This document shows positions 50,873-60,117 of a stretch of 64,000 nucleotides of DNA, in pieces. Below the pieces are notes generated by a model, which saw nothing but the letters and a program-made list of their open reading frames with translations, searched no databases and was not told the DNA's origin. This DNA comes from Microthrixaceae bacterium (GTDB lineage Bacteria > Actinomycetota > Acidimicrobiia > Acidimicrobiales > Microtrichaceae): NCBI GenBank assembly GCA_020845705.1, contig JADLFH010000030.1, positions 185,579 to 249,578 of the forward strand, written 5' to 3'. The position numbers were made by a program, and so were the translations under genes. Every line of letters starts with the position of its first letter. Position 1 is the stretch's first letter.

Positions 50873-51345
50873 CGCTTCGCGTCGGTGACCCTGCGCCCGA
50901 CTTCGAGCTCGACGGAGTCGACGGGTGCAGCGGCCAACGAGGTCGCTACAGGCTCGGCGACGGCTTGGGGCGCCCCCAGGTGTTGGTGTTCTACCCGGCG
51001 GACGAGACCCCGGTTTGCACCCGGCAGCTCATCGCCTACACGTCGGGCATAGGCGAGCTCGAGGTGCTGGACGCCAGGGTTCTGGCGCTCAGCCCACAGT
51101 CGCTCGACAGCCACGTCGAGTTCGCCGCGAACCACGGCGGGTTCGCGTTCCCGATGCTGTCGGATTCCGATCGGACGGTTGGAAGTGACTACGGCATCCT
51201 CGGACTGTTGGACCTCTACCGTCGCTCGACGGTGGTGATCGACGCCAAGGGAGAGGTGCGGTTCCTGCATCGCGCGATCGGTCCCGGCCTCAGGTTCCTA
51301 CCACTGGACACGATCGTGCGCGAGGTTGAGGCGGCTCGCGGCTGA
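50869..51345 (+). CDS. Peroxiredoxin (AhpC/TSA, BCP-like)
   Basis: A 158-residue thioredoxin-fold peroxidase. The N-terminus RVGDPAPDFELDGVDG and the peroxidatic Cys in FYPADETPVCTRQL (about residue 51) are typical; the motif reads TPVCT as in BCP/PrxQ-type enzymes. No clear resolving Cys nearby is seen, which suggests a 1-Cys mechanism. The conserved Arg appears downstream (DLYRRSTVVID). It reduces peroxides. It is translationally coupled to yebC by a 4-bp overlap and converges on the ABC permease gene. Confidence 0.9.
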   Translation: MTLRVGDPAPDFELDGVDGCSGQRGRYRLGDGLGRPQVLVFYPADETPVCTRQLIAYTSGIGELEVLDARVLALSPQSLDSHVEFAANHGGFAFPMLSDSDRTVGSDYGILGLLDLYRRSTVVIDAKGEVRFLHRAIGPGLRFLPLDTIVREVEAARG

Positions 51346-51365
51346 GGGTTGTCGCGTAATAGGGG

Positions 51366-52247
51366 TCAGATCCCGTCTGCCACGCCGAGAAGGCGGGCGC
51401 GGCTCACCGAGCGAACCCCCCGAAACAGCGAGGCGAGAGCCACCACCCAGGCAATCGCCCCCACGGTCCAACCCGACACAGCGGCGCCGAAGAGCGCGCC
51501 GGTGGCCTGGGTGTAGGAGATCATGATCAGCGGCAGGCTCACCAACCCCGACGCTTGCTGGGCGGCGGCGGTGGAGCGAACCCGCGCGGAGAGCCGCAAC
51601 ACCAACGACAGCGTGAATGCGAGGAACGGTGGGATCACCCAGAACATCAAGAGCCACCAGTGCGCGGTGGGGAAGAACCAGCCGCCCACGTCGGGCCCCG
51701 CGATCAGGTTGACGATCAGCGAGTAGAGCCCGAACCCCACGATCGTCGTGAGGTACCCGGGCACCAGGCTGGCGATCAGCTTGCCGGTGTAGATCTCGCG
51801 TGCGGTGGCGGGGGAGTGGGCGAGGAACTCGCCGGTGCCGCGTTCGCGTTCGCCGACGAGGGTCGTTGCGCCCACAGCGGTGGAGATCGTCAACGGCACG
51901 ACCACGGCCACCGGAGCGAACAGGAACACCGCCAGCGCATATGCGGTACGTCCCTCGGGTGAGCGGCCCTGGATCTGCGCCTGTGCCTCGGCGGGGAGGA
52001 TCGCAAGGGTCTTGGAGATCTGGCTGACGACGCTCACGTTGCCGATCTTCGTGATCGTCAGCAGGAGGATCGTCGGAACCACGAGGAAGAAGATCGCACC
52101 CAGCAGCACCATCGGTATCCAGTAGTCCTTCGCCTGGACAAGTTGCTTCAGCTCTGTTCGGGTGATGGTGAACATGCGATGCCAGTTGAAGCCCCGCCTG
52201 CGCGCCTTCGCTCGCGAGGGGGCTGATATCGAGACGGTGGCGCTCAT
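51366..52247 (-). CDS. ABC-2 type transporter permease
   Basis: A 293-residue permease with about six TM helices after a cytoplasmic N-terminus of about 40 residues. ITRTELKQLVQAKDYWIPMVLL begins the first helix, and the NatB/ABC-2 hallmark VGERERGTGEFLAHSPATAREIYTGKL (split: LVGERERGTGEFLAHSP) lies in the loop between helices 2 and 3. It forms the membrane part of an exporter with the ATPase gene immediately upstream (minus strand), overlapping it by 4 bp. The substrate is unknown. ATG 52247 is chosen although the frame extends upstream inside the ATPase gene. Confidence 0.88.
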   Translation of the reverse strand: MSATVSISAPSRAKARRRGFNWHRMFTITRTELKQLVQAKDYWIPMVLLGAIFFLVVPTILLLTITKIGNVSVVSQISKTLAILPAEAQAQIQGRSPEGRTAYALAVFLFAPVAVVVPLTISTAVGATTLVGERERGTGEFLAHSPATAREIYTGKLIASLVPGYLTTIVGFGLYSLIVNLIAGPDVGGWFFPTAHWWLLMFWVIPPFLAFTLSLVLRLSARVRSTAAAQQASGLVSLPLIMISYTQATGALFGAAVSGWTVGAIAWVVALASLFRGVRSVSRARLLGVADGI

Positions 52248-53254
52248 CGTGATGCTCCGATCTGTTCGCGGCTCGCGGGTACGACTCCACGTTCCACCGG
52301 CGCCAGCCCACCGCCGGCGGATTCCCGGCGCACCGCGAAGTAGAGGTCCTCCAATGTGGGTGTGTGTTGCTGCACCCGAGTGACCCGCACGCCGTCGCGC
52401 ACCAGCCCCATGACCAGATCCGGGATCCGCCCCGGTCCGTCCACCCGAACCTCGGCCGCTCCGCCGGGCGGTCGGTCGTATCCCACCACACCGTTCCAGG
52501 TTGCGACCCGGTCGAGCTGATCGGGCGACTCCGCGTCGAGGAACACCAGGTCGCCGGGCCAGTAGCGGCCGGTCAGCTCGTCGGGTGCGCCGCTGACGAG
52601 CGTCGCGCCCGCCTCCATGACCACCACGTGGTCCGCTAGCCCCTCGGCCTCGGCCAACAGGTGGGTGCACATCACCACGGTGTGGCCGTCGTCGGTCATG
52701 TCCCGGATCAGCTCCAACACGGCGTGTGCCGACTCGGGATCGAGACCCGAGGTGGGCTCGTCGAAGAGGAGCAACTCGGGTCGATGCAGCACCGAACGTG
52801 CCAGCGCGAGGCGGGTCTTCATCCCTGTCGAGTACCCGCCCACCTGGTGCTCCAGCGCCGTGTCGATGCCGAACCGACCGGCTGCGGCGCGAATCCGCTC
52901 GGAGACGCCACGGTCTGCAACTCCGTACAGGCGCGCCGAGTAGAGGAGGTTGTCGTAGCCGGAGAGTCGGTCGTAGAGAGCGGGCTTCGCCGATACGACC
53001 CCACAACGCGGTCGGATGTCGTCACCCTCGACGCGCGGATCCAGCCCGAAGGTGCATACTTCACCGACGGCGGGCGACAGGGCTCCGGTGATCACGCGGA
53101 TCGCGGTCGTCTTGCCGGCTCCGTTGGGGCCCAGCAGCACGGTGATCCGTCGGGCGGGAACCACCAGGGTCAGCCCGTCGAGCGCTGTGACGTCGCCGAA
53201 GCGGTGGGTGACGTTGCCGAGTGCCACGACCGGCGGCAGGTTGGTTTCGGACAT
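52244..53254 (-). CDS. ABC transporter ATP-binding protein (NatA-like)
   Basis: A 336-residue ATPase. Walker A is GPNGAGKTTAIRVI near residue 42, the signature region is VGGYSTGMKTRLALAR near 145, Walker B is LLLFDEPTSGLDPE, and the switch His is MCTHLLAEAE. A C-terminal regulatory extension (about 230-336) is typical of NatA-like drug or Na+ exporters. It works with the permease encoded next. It is divergent from ruvC, with 98 bp between starts. Confidence 0.92.
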   Translation of the reverse strand: MSETNLPPVVALGNVTHRFGDVTALDGLTLVVPARRITVLLGPNGAGKTTAIRVITGALSPAVGEVCTFGLDPRVEGDDIRPRCGVVSAKPALYDRLSGYDNLLYSARLYGVADRGVSERIRAAAGRFGIDTALEHQVGGYSTGMKTRLALARSVLHRPELLLFDEPTSGLDPESAHAVLELIRDMTDDGHTVVMCTHLLAEAEGLADHVVVMEAGATLVSGAPDELTGRYWPGDLVFLDAESPDQLDRVATWNGVVGYDRPPGGAAEVRVDGPGRIPDLVMGLVRDGVRVTRVQQHTPTLEDLYFAVRRESAGGGLAPVERGVVPASREQIGASR

Positions 53255-53339
53255 CGCTGCCTTGCATCGGCACGAGAGGCGTGCGAACTGAGGCGCCCGG
53301 GGGGTTGCGGTGGTCCCTTGGCCATGCGCCGAAGTCGGA

Positions 53340-53345
53340 TAGGGT
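53340..53345 (+). promoter_or_regulatory. Leaderless -10 of ruvC
   Basis: TAGGGT ends 7 nt before GTG 53353. Confidence 0.6.
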
Positions 53346-53352
53346 CGTACAG

Positions 53353-53844
53353 GTGTTCGTCCTCGGCGTCGATCCGGGCTTGTCCCGCTGCGGCTACTGC
53401 TGCCTCCAGGCCGCGGTGCCCGTTGCGCGCCCGGTTGCGCTCGGCGTCATCACAACGCCACCGAGCTCACCGGTTCCGGCTCGCCTCGCAGAGCTGCTCG
53501 ACGAGGTCCGAATGTTGTTCGACGAGTGCCGGCCACAGGTCCTGGCGATCGAGCGGGTGCTGTTCCAGACGAACGTGCAGACCGCCATGTCGGTAGGCCA
53601 GGCGTCGGGGGTGATCATGGCCGAGGCGGCGCAGCGTGGCATCGCAGTGGTGGAGTACTCGCCGAACCAGGTGAAGGAGGCGGTCGCCGGCCACGGCGCC
53701 GCCGGCAAGGAGCAGGTGACCCGCATGGTCCAGACGTTGCTCGACCTCCCCGCCCCGCCCCGCCCAGCCGACGCCGCCGACGCGGCAGCCATCGCGCTGT
53801 GCCATCTAGCCCAGTCCGCTGCGCTCGTAGGGGCGCGGCGATGA
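53353..53844 (+). CDS. ruvC: Holliday junction resolvase RuvC
   Basis: A 163-residue endonuclease. The first catalytic Asp is in VLGVDPGLSRCG, the Glu is in VLAIERVLFQTN, and the C-terminal acidic pair is in ADAADAAAIALCH. It cuts Holliday junctions moved by RuvAB. The frame is open upstream to 53221, but GTG 53353 gives the exact family N-terminus and follows TAGGGT by 7 nt. The stop overlaps the ruvA start (ATGA). Confidence 0.96.
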   Translation: MFVLGVDPGLSRCGYCCLQAAVPVARPVALGVITTPPSSPVPARLAELLDEVRMLFDECRPQVLAIERVLFQTNVQTAMSVGQASGVIMAEAAQRGIAVVEYSPNQVKEAVAGHGAAGKEQVTRMVQTLLDLPAPPRPADAADAAAIALCHLAQSAALVGARR

Positions 53845-54440
53845 TCGGCTCGCTGCGCGGCAAGGTCCTGGATCGTCACGACCTCGAGGTGCTGGTGGAG
53901 GTGGCAGGCGTGGGCTACCGCGTGCAGACCACACCTCGGACCATCTCCTCGCTCCACGATGTCGGCGAAGAGGTCTTCCTGTGGGTCCACCATCACCTCC
54001 GCGAGGACGCCCAGACTCTCTACGGCTTCGCGACGCGTGACGAGCGCAATGCGTTCGAGACCCTCATCGGAACCCACGGCGTCGGGCCGGCGTTGGGCCT
54101 TGCAATCCTGTCGGTCCACACCCCCGCGGCGTTGCGTCTGGCGTTGGCCACCGACGACGTGGGGGCGTTGTGCCTTGTTCCGGGGGTCGGCAAGAAGACC
54201 GCAGCCAGGTTGCTCGTCGAGCTGAAGTCGCGCCTCGAGCTCGGAGAGGTCGACCTGACCGCAGCCGTGACACCTTCGGGGGTCGCTTCTGCGCCTTCCG
54301 CACAGGCCGATGTGCGCGAGGCGCTGGTGGGACTGGGCTACGCGGCCGAGGAGATCGCCGCTGCGTTGCGTGAGCTGCCTGAGCACGGCGATCCCTCCGA
54401 GCTGTTGCGACTCGCCCTTCAGGGATTGGCGGCTGCGTGA
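53841..54440 (+). CDS. ruvA: Holliday junction branch migration protein RuvA
   Basis: A 199-residue protein with an N-terminal OB domain ([27 protein letters not shown] in part), two helix-hairpin-helix motifs ([16 protein letters not shown] and [20 protein letters not shown]) and a C-terminal RuvB-binding domain ([19 protein letters not shown]). It binds the four-way junction and recruits RuvB. It is coupled to ruvC by a 4-bp overlap and to ruvB by TGATG. Confidence 0.96.
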   Translation: MIGSLRGKVLDRHDLEVLVEVAGVGYRVQTTPRTISSLHDVGEEVFLWVHHHLREDAQTLYGFATRDERNAFETLIGTHGVGPALGLAILSVHTPAALRLALATDDVGALCLVPGVGKKTAARLLVELKSRLELGEVDLTAAVTPSGVASAPSAQADVREALVGLGYAAEEIAAALRELPEHGDPSELLRLALQGLAAA

Positions 54441-55522
54441 TGAGAGAGGAGATCCTCCAACCCTCCGCTCTGGCCGACGAGCCCGACTCGCTCCTGGCCG
54501 GACCCGCTCTGCACCCCGATGTCGTTGCCCTGCGACCCCGCACGCTGGGTGAGTTCGTGGGCCAAGCGGAACTCAAGGACCGACTCCGAATAATCCTCGA
54601 GGCGGCTCGACGGCGCGGCCAGGCCGCTGATCACCTGCTCTTCGCCGGCCCGCCCGGGCTCGGCAAGACCACTCTCGCCGGCATCGTCGCGGTGGAGATG
54701 GGGGTGCAGCTCCACCTCACGTCGGGCCCGACGCTGGAGCGTGCCGGCGACCTCGCCGCGATCCTGACCAAGCTCGGCGAAGGCGACGTGTTGTTCATCG
54801 ACGAGATTCACCGGCTGTCGCGCACCGTCGAGGAAGTGCTCTATCCCGCGGTGGAGGACTTCCAGCTCGACATCGTGTTGGGCAAGGGTCCCGCGGCGCG
54901 ATCGATCCGTCTCGACCTGCCGCGCTTCACCCTGGTGGGAGCCACCACGAGGACGGGGTTGATAACAGGGCCCCTGCGGGACCGTTTCGGGCTCGTGGCC
55001 CGCCTCGACTACTACGACGTGGCCGATCTCGAAGCCATCGTGGCCCGTGCCTCGGAGATCGTGGCGGCCGACATCGACGCGGGCGGGGCGCACGAGGTCG
55101 CCAGACGCAGCCGTGGCACGCCCCGCATAGCGAATCGGCTGCTGCGGCGCGTTCGCGACTACGCCGAGGTCGAGGGAGACGGCCGCATCGACGCCACCGT
55201 GGCGTCGGAGGGCCTCGCCCTGTTCGGGGTCGACGAGCGGGGCCTCGACAAGGTCGACCGAGCGATCTTGAACGCCATCTGCGACCGCTTCGGCGGCGGC
55301 CCCGTGGGATTGTCGACCCTGGCAATTTCGGTTTCGGAGCCCACCGAGACCGTCGAGGACGTCTATGAGCCGTTCCTAATCCAACAGGGGCTGCTGATGC
55401 GCACGCCCAGGGGCAGGGTGGCGACTCCCGCTGCCTGGCATCACCTGGGACTGGTGCCGCCGCCATCGTCCTACCCCCGCCAGGCCGCCTTCTCCGACTT
55501 GGGCGAGGAGTTCGACCGCTGA
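54440..55522 (+). CDS. ruvB: Holliday junction helicase RuvB
   Basis: A 360-residue AAA+ motor. [20 protein letters not shown] opens the domain, Walker A is [11 protein letters not shown], Walker B is [11 protein letters not shown], sensor 1 is [20 protein letters not shown] with the arginine finger, and a C-terminal winged helix ends with [14 protein letters not shown]. It drives branch migration with RuvA. ATG 54440 and GTG 54437 are both possible; the ruvA stop overlaps them. Confidence 0.97.
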   Translation: MREEILQPSALADEPDSLLAGPALHPDVVALRPRTLGEFVGQAELKDRLRIILEAARRRGQAADHLLFAGPPGLGKTTLAGIVAVEMGVQLHLTSGPTLERAGDLAAILTKLGEGDVLFIDEIHRLSRTVEEVLYPAVEDFQLDIVLGKGPAARSIRLDLPRFTLVGATTRTGLITGPLRDRFGLVARLDYYDVADLEAIVARASEIVAADIDAGGAHEVARRSRGTPRIANRLLRRVRDYAEVEGDGRIDATVASEGLALFGVDERGLDKVDRAILNAICDRFGGGPVGLSTLAISVSEPTETVEDVYEPFLIQQGLLMRTPRGRVATPAAWHHLGLVPPPSSYPRQAAFSDLGEEFDR

Positions 55523-55564
55523 GGGCGTCCCGTTCGCCCAGTTCGACGATTGTGGAGACTGCGG

Positions 55565-55570
55565 TACGGT
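55565..55570 (+). promoter_or_regulatory. Leaderless -10 of queA
   Basis: TACGGT ends 9 nt before GTG 55580. Confidence 0.5.
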
Positions 55571-55579
55571 GCCCCCGCC

Positions 55580-56581
55580 GTGGAGACCGCCGAGCTCGAC
55601 TACCCATTGCCCGACGCGGCCATTGCCCGCAGCGGTGTCGAACCACGTGACGCGGCCCGGCTGCTGGTGGATCGCCACGACCACGTGCAGCACCGACGAG
55701 TGCGCGACCTGCCGTCGCTGCTGCGACCCGGCGACGTGGTCGTCCTCAACGACACCCGGGTGCTGCCGGCACGGATCCGTTTCCGGCGATCCACCGGCGG
55801 CAGCGGCGAGATCCTCCTGCTCGCAGAGGAGGCCGACGGTTGGTGGGAGGCGCTGGTGCGGCCCTCCGCCAAGCTCCCGGCGGGCAGTCGCGTCCAGTTG
55901 GACGGCGAGCTGAGCTTCGACATCGCGGAGGATCTGGGCGAGGGTAGGAGAAGGGTTCGGCCGAATCTCGGTGGTGCGGAGCTGCTCGACGCCCTTGGGA
56001 TCTACGGCGAGATGCCCCTGCCGCCGTATCTGGGTGGAGTGGAGCTGGGCGATCCAGAGCGCTATCAGACCGTCTACTCCTCGCGGCCGGCGTCTGCCGC
56101 TGCCCCTACCGCCGGCCTGCACCTGACCGAGGAGGTGCTGGCGGGGATCCGGGAGGCGGGAGCAGAGCTGGTGGCGGTCGAGTTGGTGGTCGGGCTCGGC
56201 ACCTTCCGCCCGATAGCGACCGATCGCGTGGAGGACCACGAGATGCACGCGGAGCACTATCGGGTCTCGCCGGAAAGCTGGGAGGTGATTCGGGGGGCCC
56301 GACGCGTGTTCGCGGTTGGCACCACCACGGTGAGAGCGATCGAGTCGGCGGCGGTGACGGGGGAGATGAGCGGGTCGACGCGGTTGTTCATTCGTCGTCC
56401 CTACCCGTGGCAGGTGGTGGATGTGCTGCTAACCAACTTCCACCTGCCGCGCTCGTCGCTTCTCGCCATGATCGACGCGTTCGTGGGCCCACGTTGGCGG
56501 GTTCTCTACGAGACGGCGCTCGGGGAGGGCTACCGGTTCCTGTCCTTCGGCGACGCCATGTTGGTGGAGCGCTCGGCATGA
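55580..56581 (+). CDS. queA: tRNA preQ1(34) S-adenosylmethionine ribosyltransferase-isomerase
   Basis: A 333-residue QueA. The N-terminus ETAELDYPLPDAAIARSGVEPRDAARLLV (split: DYPLPDAAIARS and EPRDAARLLV) matches the family start, and VVVLNDTRVLPARI, SAAAPTAGLHLTEEVL, VVGLGTFRPI and LLTNFHLPRSSLLAMIDAF are hallmarks. It transfers ribosyl from SAM to preQ1 in tRNA during queuosine synthesis. A GTG at 55550 is possible, but 55580 fits the family N-terminus and the TACGGT spacing. The stop overlaps tgt (ATGA). Confidence 0.95.
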   Translation: METAELDYPLPDAAIARSGVEPRDAARLLVDRHDHVQHRRVRDLPSLLRPGDVVVLNDTRVLPARIRFRRSTGGSGEILLLAEEADGWWEALVRPSAKLPAGSRVQLDGELSFDIAEDLGEGRRRVRPNLGGAELLDALGIYGEMPLPPYLGGVELGDPERYQTVYSSRPASAAAPTAGLHLTEEVLAGIREAGAELVAVELVVGLGTFRPIATDRVEDHEMHAEHYRVSPESWEVIRGARRVFAVGTTTVRAIESAAVTGEMSGSTRLFIRRPYPWQVVDVLLTNFHLPRSSLLAMIDAFVGPRWRVLYETALGEGYRFLSFGDAMLVERSA

Positions 56582-57675
56582 AGCTCCACGTTGAGATCGC
56601 GGCCCGCGACGGTGCAGCTCGCACCGGGGTGGTCCAAACGGCGCGGGGCGGCTTCACCACTCCCGTGTTCATGCCCGTGGGCACTCGGGGAACGGTTCGG
56701 GCCATCACCACCGCGGACCTCGAAGGTGTGGGTGCCGAGATCGTGTTGGGCAACACCTACCACTTGATGCTGCGGCCGGGGGCAGATGTGATCGAGGCCC
56801 TCGGAGGCCTTCACCGCTTCGAGGACTGGCACGGCCACGTCCTGACCGACTCGGGGGGATACCAGGTGTTCTCCCTCCAGCCGAAGGTGACCGACGACGG
56901 AGCCACGTTCCGCTCCACCTACGACGGCTCCGCCCACCACCTCACCCCCGAAGCGGCCGTGGCCATCCAGGAGCAACTCGGGGCCGACATCCAGATGGTG
57001 TTGGACGTGTGCGCCCCGCTCCCTTCGGACCGTGCGACCCTCGGCGCTGCGGTGGATCGCACCGCGCTCTGGGCGGGTCGTGCCCGGCGGGCTCATCGCC
57101 GTGTCGAGGACCAAGCGCTGTTCGGGATCGTCCAGGGGGGCGACGACGTGGAGCTGCGCCGCGAGTCCGCCCTGCGGACCGTCGCGCTCGATTTCGACGG
57201 CTATGCCGTTGGGGGACTGTCGGTGGGCGAGTCCCGCGAGAAGATGCTGCCGGCCCTCCAAGCGGCCGTGGCCGAGTTGCCCGAAGACCAACCCCGCTAC
57301 TTCATGGGACTCGGAGACCCGGTGGGCATCGTGGAGGCGGTCGCGCTGGGTGTCGACATGTTCGACTGCGTCCTGCCCACCCGCCTCGCCCGCCACGGAA
57401 CCATCCTCACGGCATCGGGACGCCTCAACATCAAGAGGGCGGAATGGGCACGTTCGGAGGACCCGCTCGACCCGACCTGCGCTTGTGAGGTGTGTTCCCG
57501 CTATTCGCGCGGGTATCTCCGGCACCTGAGCGTGCTGGGAGAACCCACGGCCGCCACCCTCTGCACCGTCCACAACGTCGCCTGGCTGCTGGGTTTCGTG
57601 GAGCGGATCCGTGAGCACATTCGCTGCGGGACCTTGGAGGGCTTCCGCTCCGAGGTTGCGTCCATCTGGGCTTGA
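56578..57675 (+). CDS. tgt: tRNA-guanine transglycosylase
   Basis: A 365-residue TGT. The catalytic Asp region is LTDSGGYQVFSL, GLSVGESREKM and FMGLGDPVGIVEAVALGVDMFDCVLPTR (split) carry the second Asp, and the zinc site is CACEVCSRYSRGYLRHL. It exchanges guanine 34 for preQ1 in tRNAs, the step before QueA. It is coupled to queA by a 4-bp overlap and is of normal length. Confidence 0.97.
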   Translation: MKLHVEIAARDGAARTGVVQTARGGFTTPVFMPVGTRGTVRAITTADLEGVGAEIVLGNTYHLMLRPGADVIEALGGLHRFEDWHGHVLTDSGGYQVFSLQPKVTDDGATFRSTYDGSAHHLTPEAAVAIQEQLGADIQMVLDVCAPLPSDRATLGAAVDRTALWAGRARRAHRRVEDQALFGIVQGGDDVELRRESALRTVALDFDGYAVGGLSVGESREKMLPALQAAVAELPEDQPRYFMGLGDPVGIVEAVALGVDMFDCVLPTRLARHGTILTASGRLNIKRAEWARSEDPLDPTCACEVCSRYSRGYLRHLSVLGEPTAATLCTVHNVAWLLGFVERIREHIRCGTLEGFRSEVASIWA

Positions 57676-57718
57676 GCGCGAGAAGCGACGGTGTTGTGAC
57701 CGACGGCGCTCGACGCCC

Positions 57719-57724
57719 TAGGCT
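57719..57724 (+). promoter_or_regulatory. Leaderless -10 of yajC
   Basis: TAGGCT ends 9 nt before GTG 57734. Confidence 0.5.
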
Positions 57725-57733
57725 CTCCGCCTC

Positions 57734-58105
57734 GTGATCGCCACAATTGCGCTGCTAGCAGCAGACAAACAGCAGGGCGGCCTTGCCAGCCTGCTCATCC
57801 TCGTCCTGCCGCTCGCGGCCATCGTCTACCTGATGGTCATCCCGCAACGGAAGCAGCGCCAGAAGCAGCAGGTGTTCCTTTCCCAGCTCGAGGTGGGTGA
57901 CGAGGTTGTGACCGCCGGCGGGATGTACGGCACCATCAACCACATCGAGGACGGGGTAGCTCATCTCGAGGTGGACACCGACACCGTAATCCGAGTGGCG
58001 TTGACTTCGTTGAGCCGATCCGCGGGCTCCGAGGACGACTCGTCGGGTTTGGCGGCTGGATCCGACGAGGAACCTGCCGACAAGAAGGGGAAGCGGTCGA
58101 GCTGA
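57734..58105 (+). CDS. yajC: Preprotein translocase subunit YajC
   Basis: A 123-residue protein with one TM helix (about 17-37), then the YajC signature IPQRKQRQKQQVFLSQLEVGDEVVTAGGMYG (split: QLEVGDEVVTAGGMYG). The C-terminal tail is acidic then basic. YajC associates with SecDF in the membrane. It stands upstream of secD and secF in the usual order; GTG 57734 follows TAGGCT. Confidence 0.95.
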   Translation: MIATIALLAADKQQGGLASLLILVLPLAAIVYLMVIPQRKQRQKQQVFLSQLEVGDEVVTAGGMYGTINHIEDGVAHLEVDTDTVIRVALTSLSRSAGSEDDSSGLAAGSDEEPADKKGKRSS

Positions 58106-58143
58106 CGCCCCGGCGTGCACCGCATCCGCTTCCCCCTCACATC

Positions 58144-60117
58144 ATGAAGAAGAACGGCATCCTCTCCCTCTTGCTCAGCGCGGTCGTCGCGTTCGGGCTC
58201 CTGGCTGCAACCATCGTGGCCGGCTACCGACCTCAGCTCGGCCTGGATCTCCAGGGCGGCATCTCCGTGGTGCTGCAACCCCTGGTGAACGGCAAGCGGG
58301 TTTCCAACATCAAGCAGGGAACGCTGGAGACCACCAAGCAGATCATCGAGAACCGGGTCAACGAGATCGGTGCCGTAGAGCCCGACGTAACGGTCCAGGG
58401 CCAGAGCATCGTGGTCCAGATCCCCGGCATCAAGGACCAGCAGCGGGCTCTGGAACAGGTGGGCGACACCGCCGAGCTGCGCTTCCGGCCGGTGCTCGAG
58501 GCGTTGGGCCCTGCGCTCACCAAGGGCCAGGAACGCCAGATCGCCAGGCTCCGCAAGAAGCTGAAGGTCCCCGAGGGCAAGACCGGCTTCGACGTCTTGA
58601 ACGCGGAGCTCGTCGCCCGCGGGCAACCGGCGATCCCCAACCCCTACAAGCCGGAGTCGGCACCCACGACCGACCCGAACGCGATCCCGGTGACCGACCC
58701 GAACGCGCCGCCTTCCTCCGCGGTGCCCGACACCACCGCGCCGGCCGCCCCGCCGACGAGCACTCCCTCCGGTGAGGGCACAGGCGGTTCGCGGGCCGCC
58801 AAGGTCCAGCACCTCCGTGGCCAGGATCCATCCACCACCACCACGGCAGACGCCACCGCCACGACCGTGGCAGGCGACAGCGGTGCGACCACCACCGTGG
58901 CGCCGACCACCACGACCTCGACCACGACCACGACGATTGATCCCGCGCCGAAGAACGAATGGGGCATCAACGTCTACAAGGACGCCAAGGGCGACCTCAG
59001 CCCCGACTTCCAGAAGCTGTTGCAGCTCGAGAGCGCCGACGCCGCGAGCCGCATCGGCACAACTGCGTCCGCCGACGACCTTGCAGAGAACGAGGTCGTA
59101 TTGGTTCAGCCGGCGTACAAGGACGAACCCGCGCAGCGGTACCGGCTCGGGCCGACACTGCTGACCGGCAACGCGATCGACGACGCGAGTTCGGGGCTCA
59201 ACCCCAACGGACAGTGGGAAGTCCGACCAACCTTCAAGGGCGGTGCGGACGGAATCGACAAGTTCAACGCTGCGGCGACGAAGTGCAACACGGGAGACCC
59301 AACCTGTCCCACGCGGCAGTTGGCGATCGTGTTGGACAGCAAGGTGATCTCGGCGCCGACCATCGAGCAGCCGACCTTCTCCCGGGATCAGATCACCATC
59401 AGCGGCTCCTTCGACCAGGAGTCGGCGAAGGACCTCGCGACCAAGTTGCAGTTCGGTGCCCTCCCGCTCACCCTCGAACCACAGACCATCCAGACGGTGT
59501 CGGCCACCCTTGGAAGCGGCGCACTCGACGCCGGGCTCATCGCCGGCGCGATCGGCATCGCCCTCGTGGCCATGTTCCTGATCCTGTACTACCGGCTTCT
59601 CGGTTTGGTAACCATCGGGGCGCTGTGCATCGAAGCGGCCATCATGTGGACCTTCGTCTCGTTCATGGGAGAGCACTTCGGTCTGACCCTCACGTTGGCG
59701 GGCATCGTCGGCATCATCGTGTCGGTCGGTATCTCCCTCGACAGCGCCGTCGTGTACTTCGAGAACCTGAAGGAGGACGTGCGGGGCGGCAAGACCGTAC
59801 GCAGTTCGGTCGACAAGACGTACTCGACCTCGCTGTCGACCATCCTCAAGGCCGACGTGTCCTCGCTCATAGGCGCCGGCGTCCTTTGGGCGCTTTCGAT
59901 CGGCCCGGTGCGAGGCTTCGCGCTCTTCCTGTTCATCTCCACTGTGCTCGACTTGGTCACGTCGTACTTCTTCACGAGACCGGTGGTTTCGCTCGTGGGC
60001 CGCTCCCGCCTCAGCCAACATCCGCCGTGGCTGGGCATCCCCATGGCCGACCTCCAACCGGCGGTCCTCGGGGCCGAAGACGGCGTCGGTGGGGCCGCAG
60101 TGCAGGAGGAGCTCTGA
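58144..60117 (+). CDS. secD: Protein translocase subunit SecD
   Basis: A 657-residue SecD. The first TM helix and RPQLGLDLQGGISVVLQP form the N-terminal signature; the P1 periplasmic domain contains INRVNEIG-like ENRVNEIGAVEPDVTVQG, and the C-terminal six-TM RND-like domain has LPLTLEPQTIQTVSATLG and SLDSAVVYFENLKEDV. Between about residues 170 and 270 there is a Thr/Ala/Pro-rich low-complexity insertion not found in typical SecD. Together with SecF it uses the proton motive force to complete export. ATG 58144 follows yajC after 38 bp. Confidence 0.96.
   Translation: MKKNGILSLLLSAVVAFGLLAATIVAGYRPQLGLDLQGGISVVLQPLVNGKRVSNIKQGTLETTKQIIENRVNEIGAVEPDVTVQGQSIVVQIPGIKDQQRALEQVGDTAELRFRPVLEALGPALTKGQERQIARLRKKLKVPEGKTGFDVLNAELVARGQPAIPNPYKPESAPTTDPNAIPVTDPNAPPSSAVPDTTAPAAPPTSTPSGEGTGGSRAAKVQHLRGQDPSTTTTADATATTVAGDSGATTTVAPTTTTSTTTTTIDPAPKNEWGINVYKDAKGDLSPDFQKLLQLESADAASRIGTTASADDLAENEVVLVQPAYKDEPAQRYRLGPTLLTGNAIDDASSGLNPNGQWEVRPTFKGGADGIDKFNAAATKCNTGDPTCPTRQLAIVLDSKVISAPTIEQPTFSRDQITISGSFDQESAKDLATKLQFGALPLTLEPQTIQTVSATLGSGALDAGLIAGAIGIALVAMFLILYYRLLGLVTIGALCIEAAIMWTFVSFMGEHFGLTLTLAGIVGIIVSVGISLDSAVVYFENLKEDVRGGKTVRSSVDKTYSTSLSTILKADVSSLIGAGVLWALSIGPVRGFALFLFISTVLDLVTSYFFTRPVVSLVGRSRLSQHPPWLGIPMADLQPAVLGAEDGVGGAAVQEEL

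Noticed and set aside
57961..60057. Long minus-strand reading frame opposite secD
   Set aside because: It is low complexity and antisense to a clear SecD protein, with no family motif.
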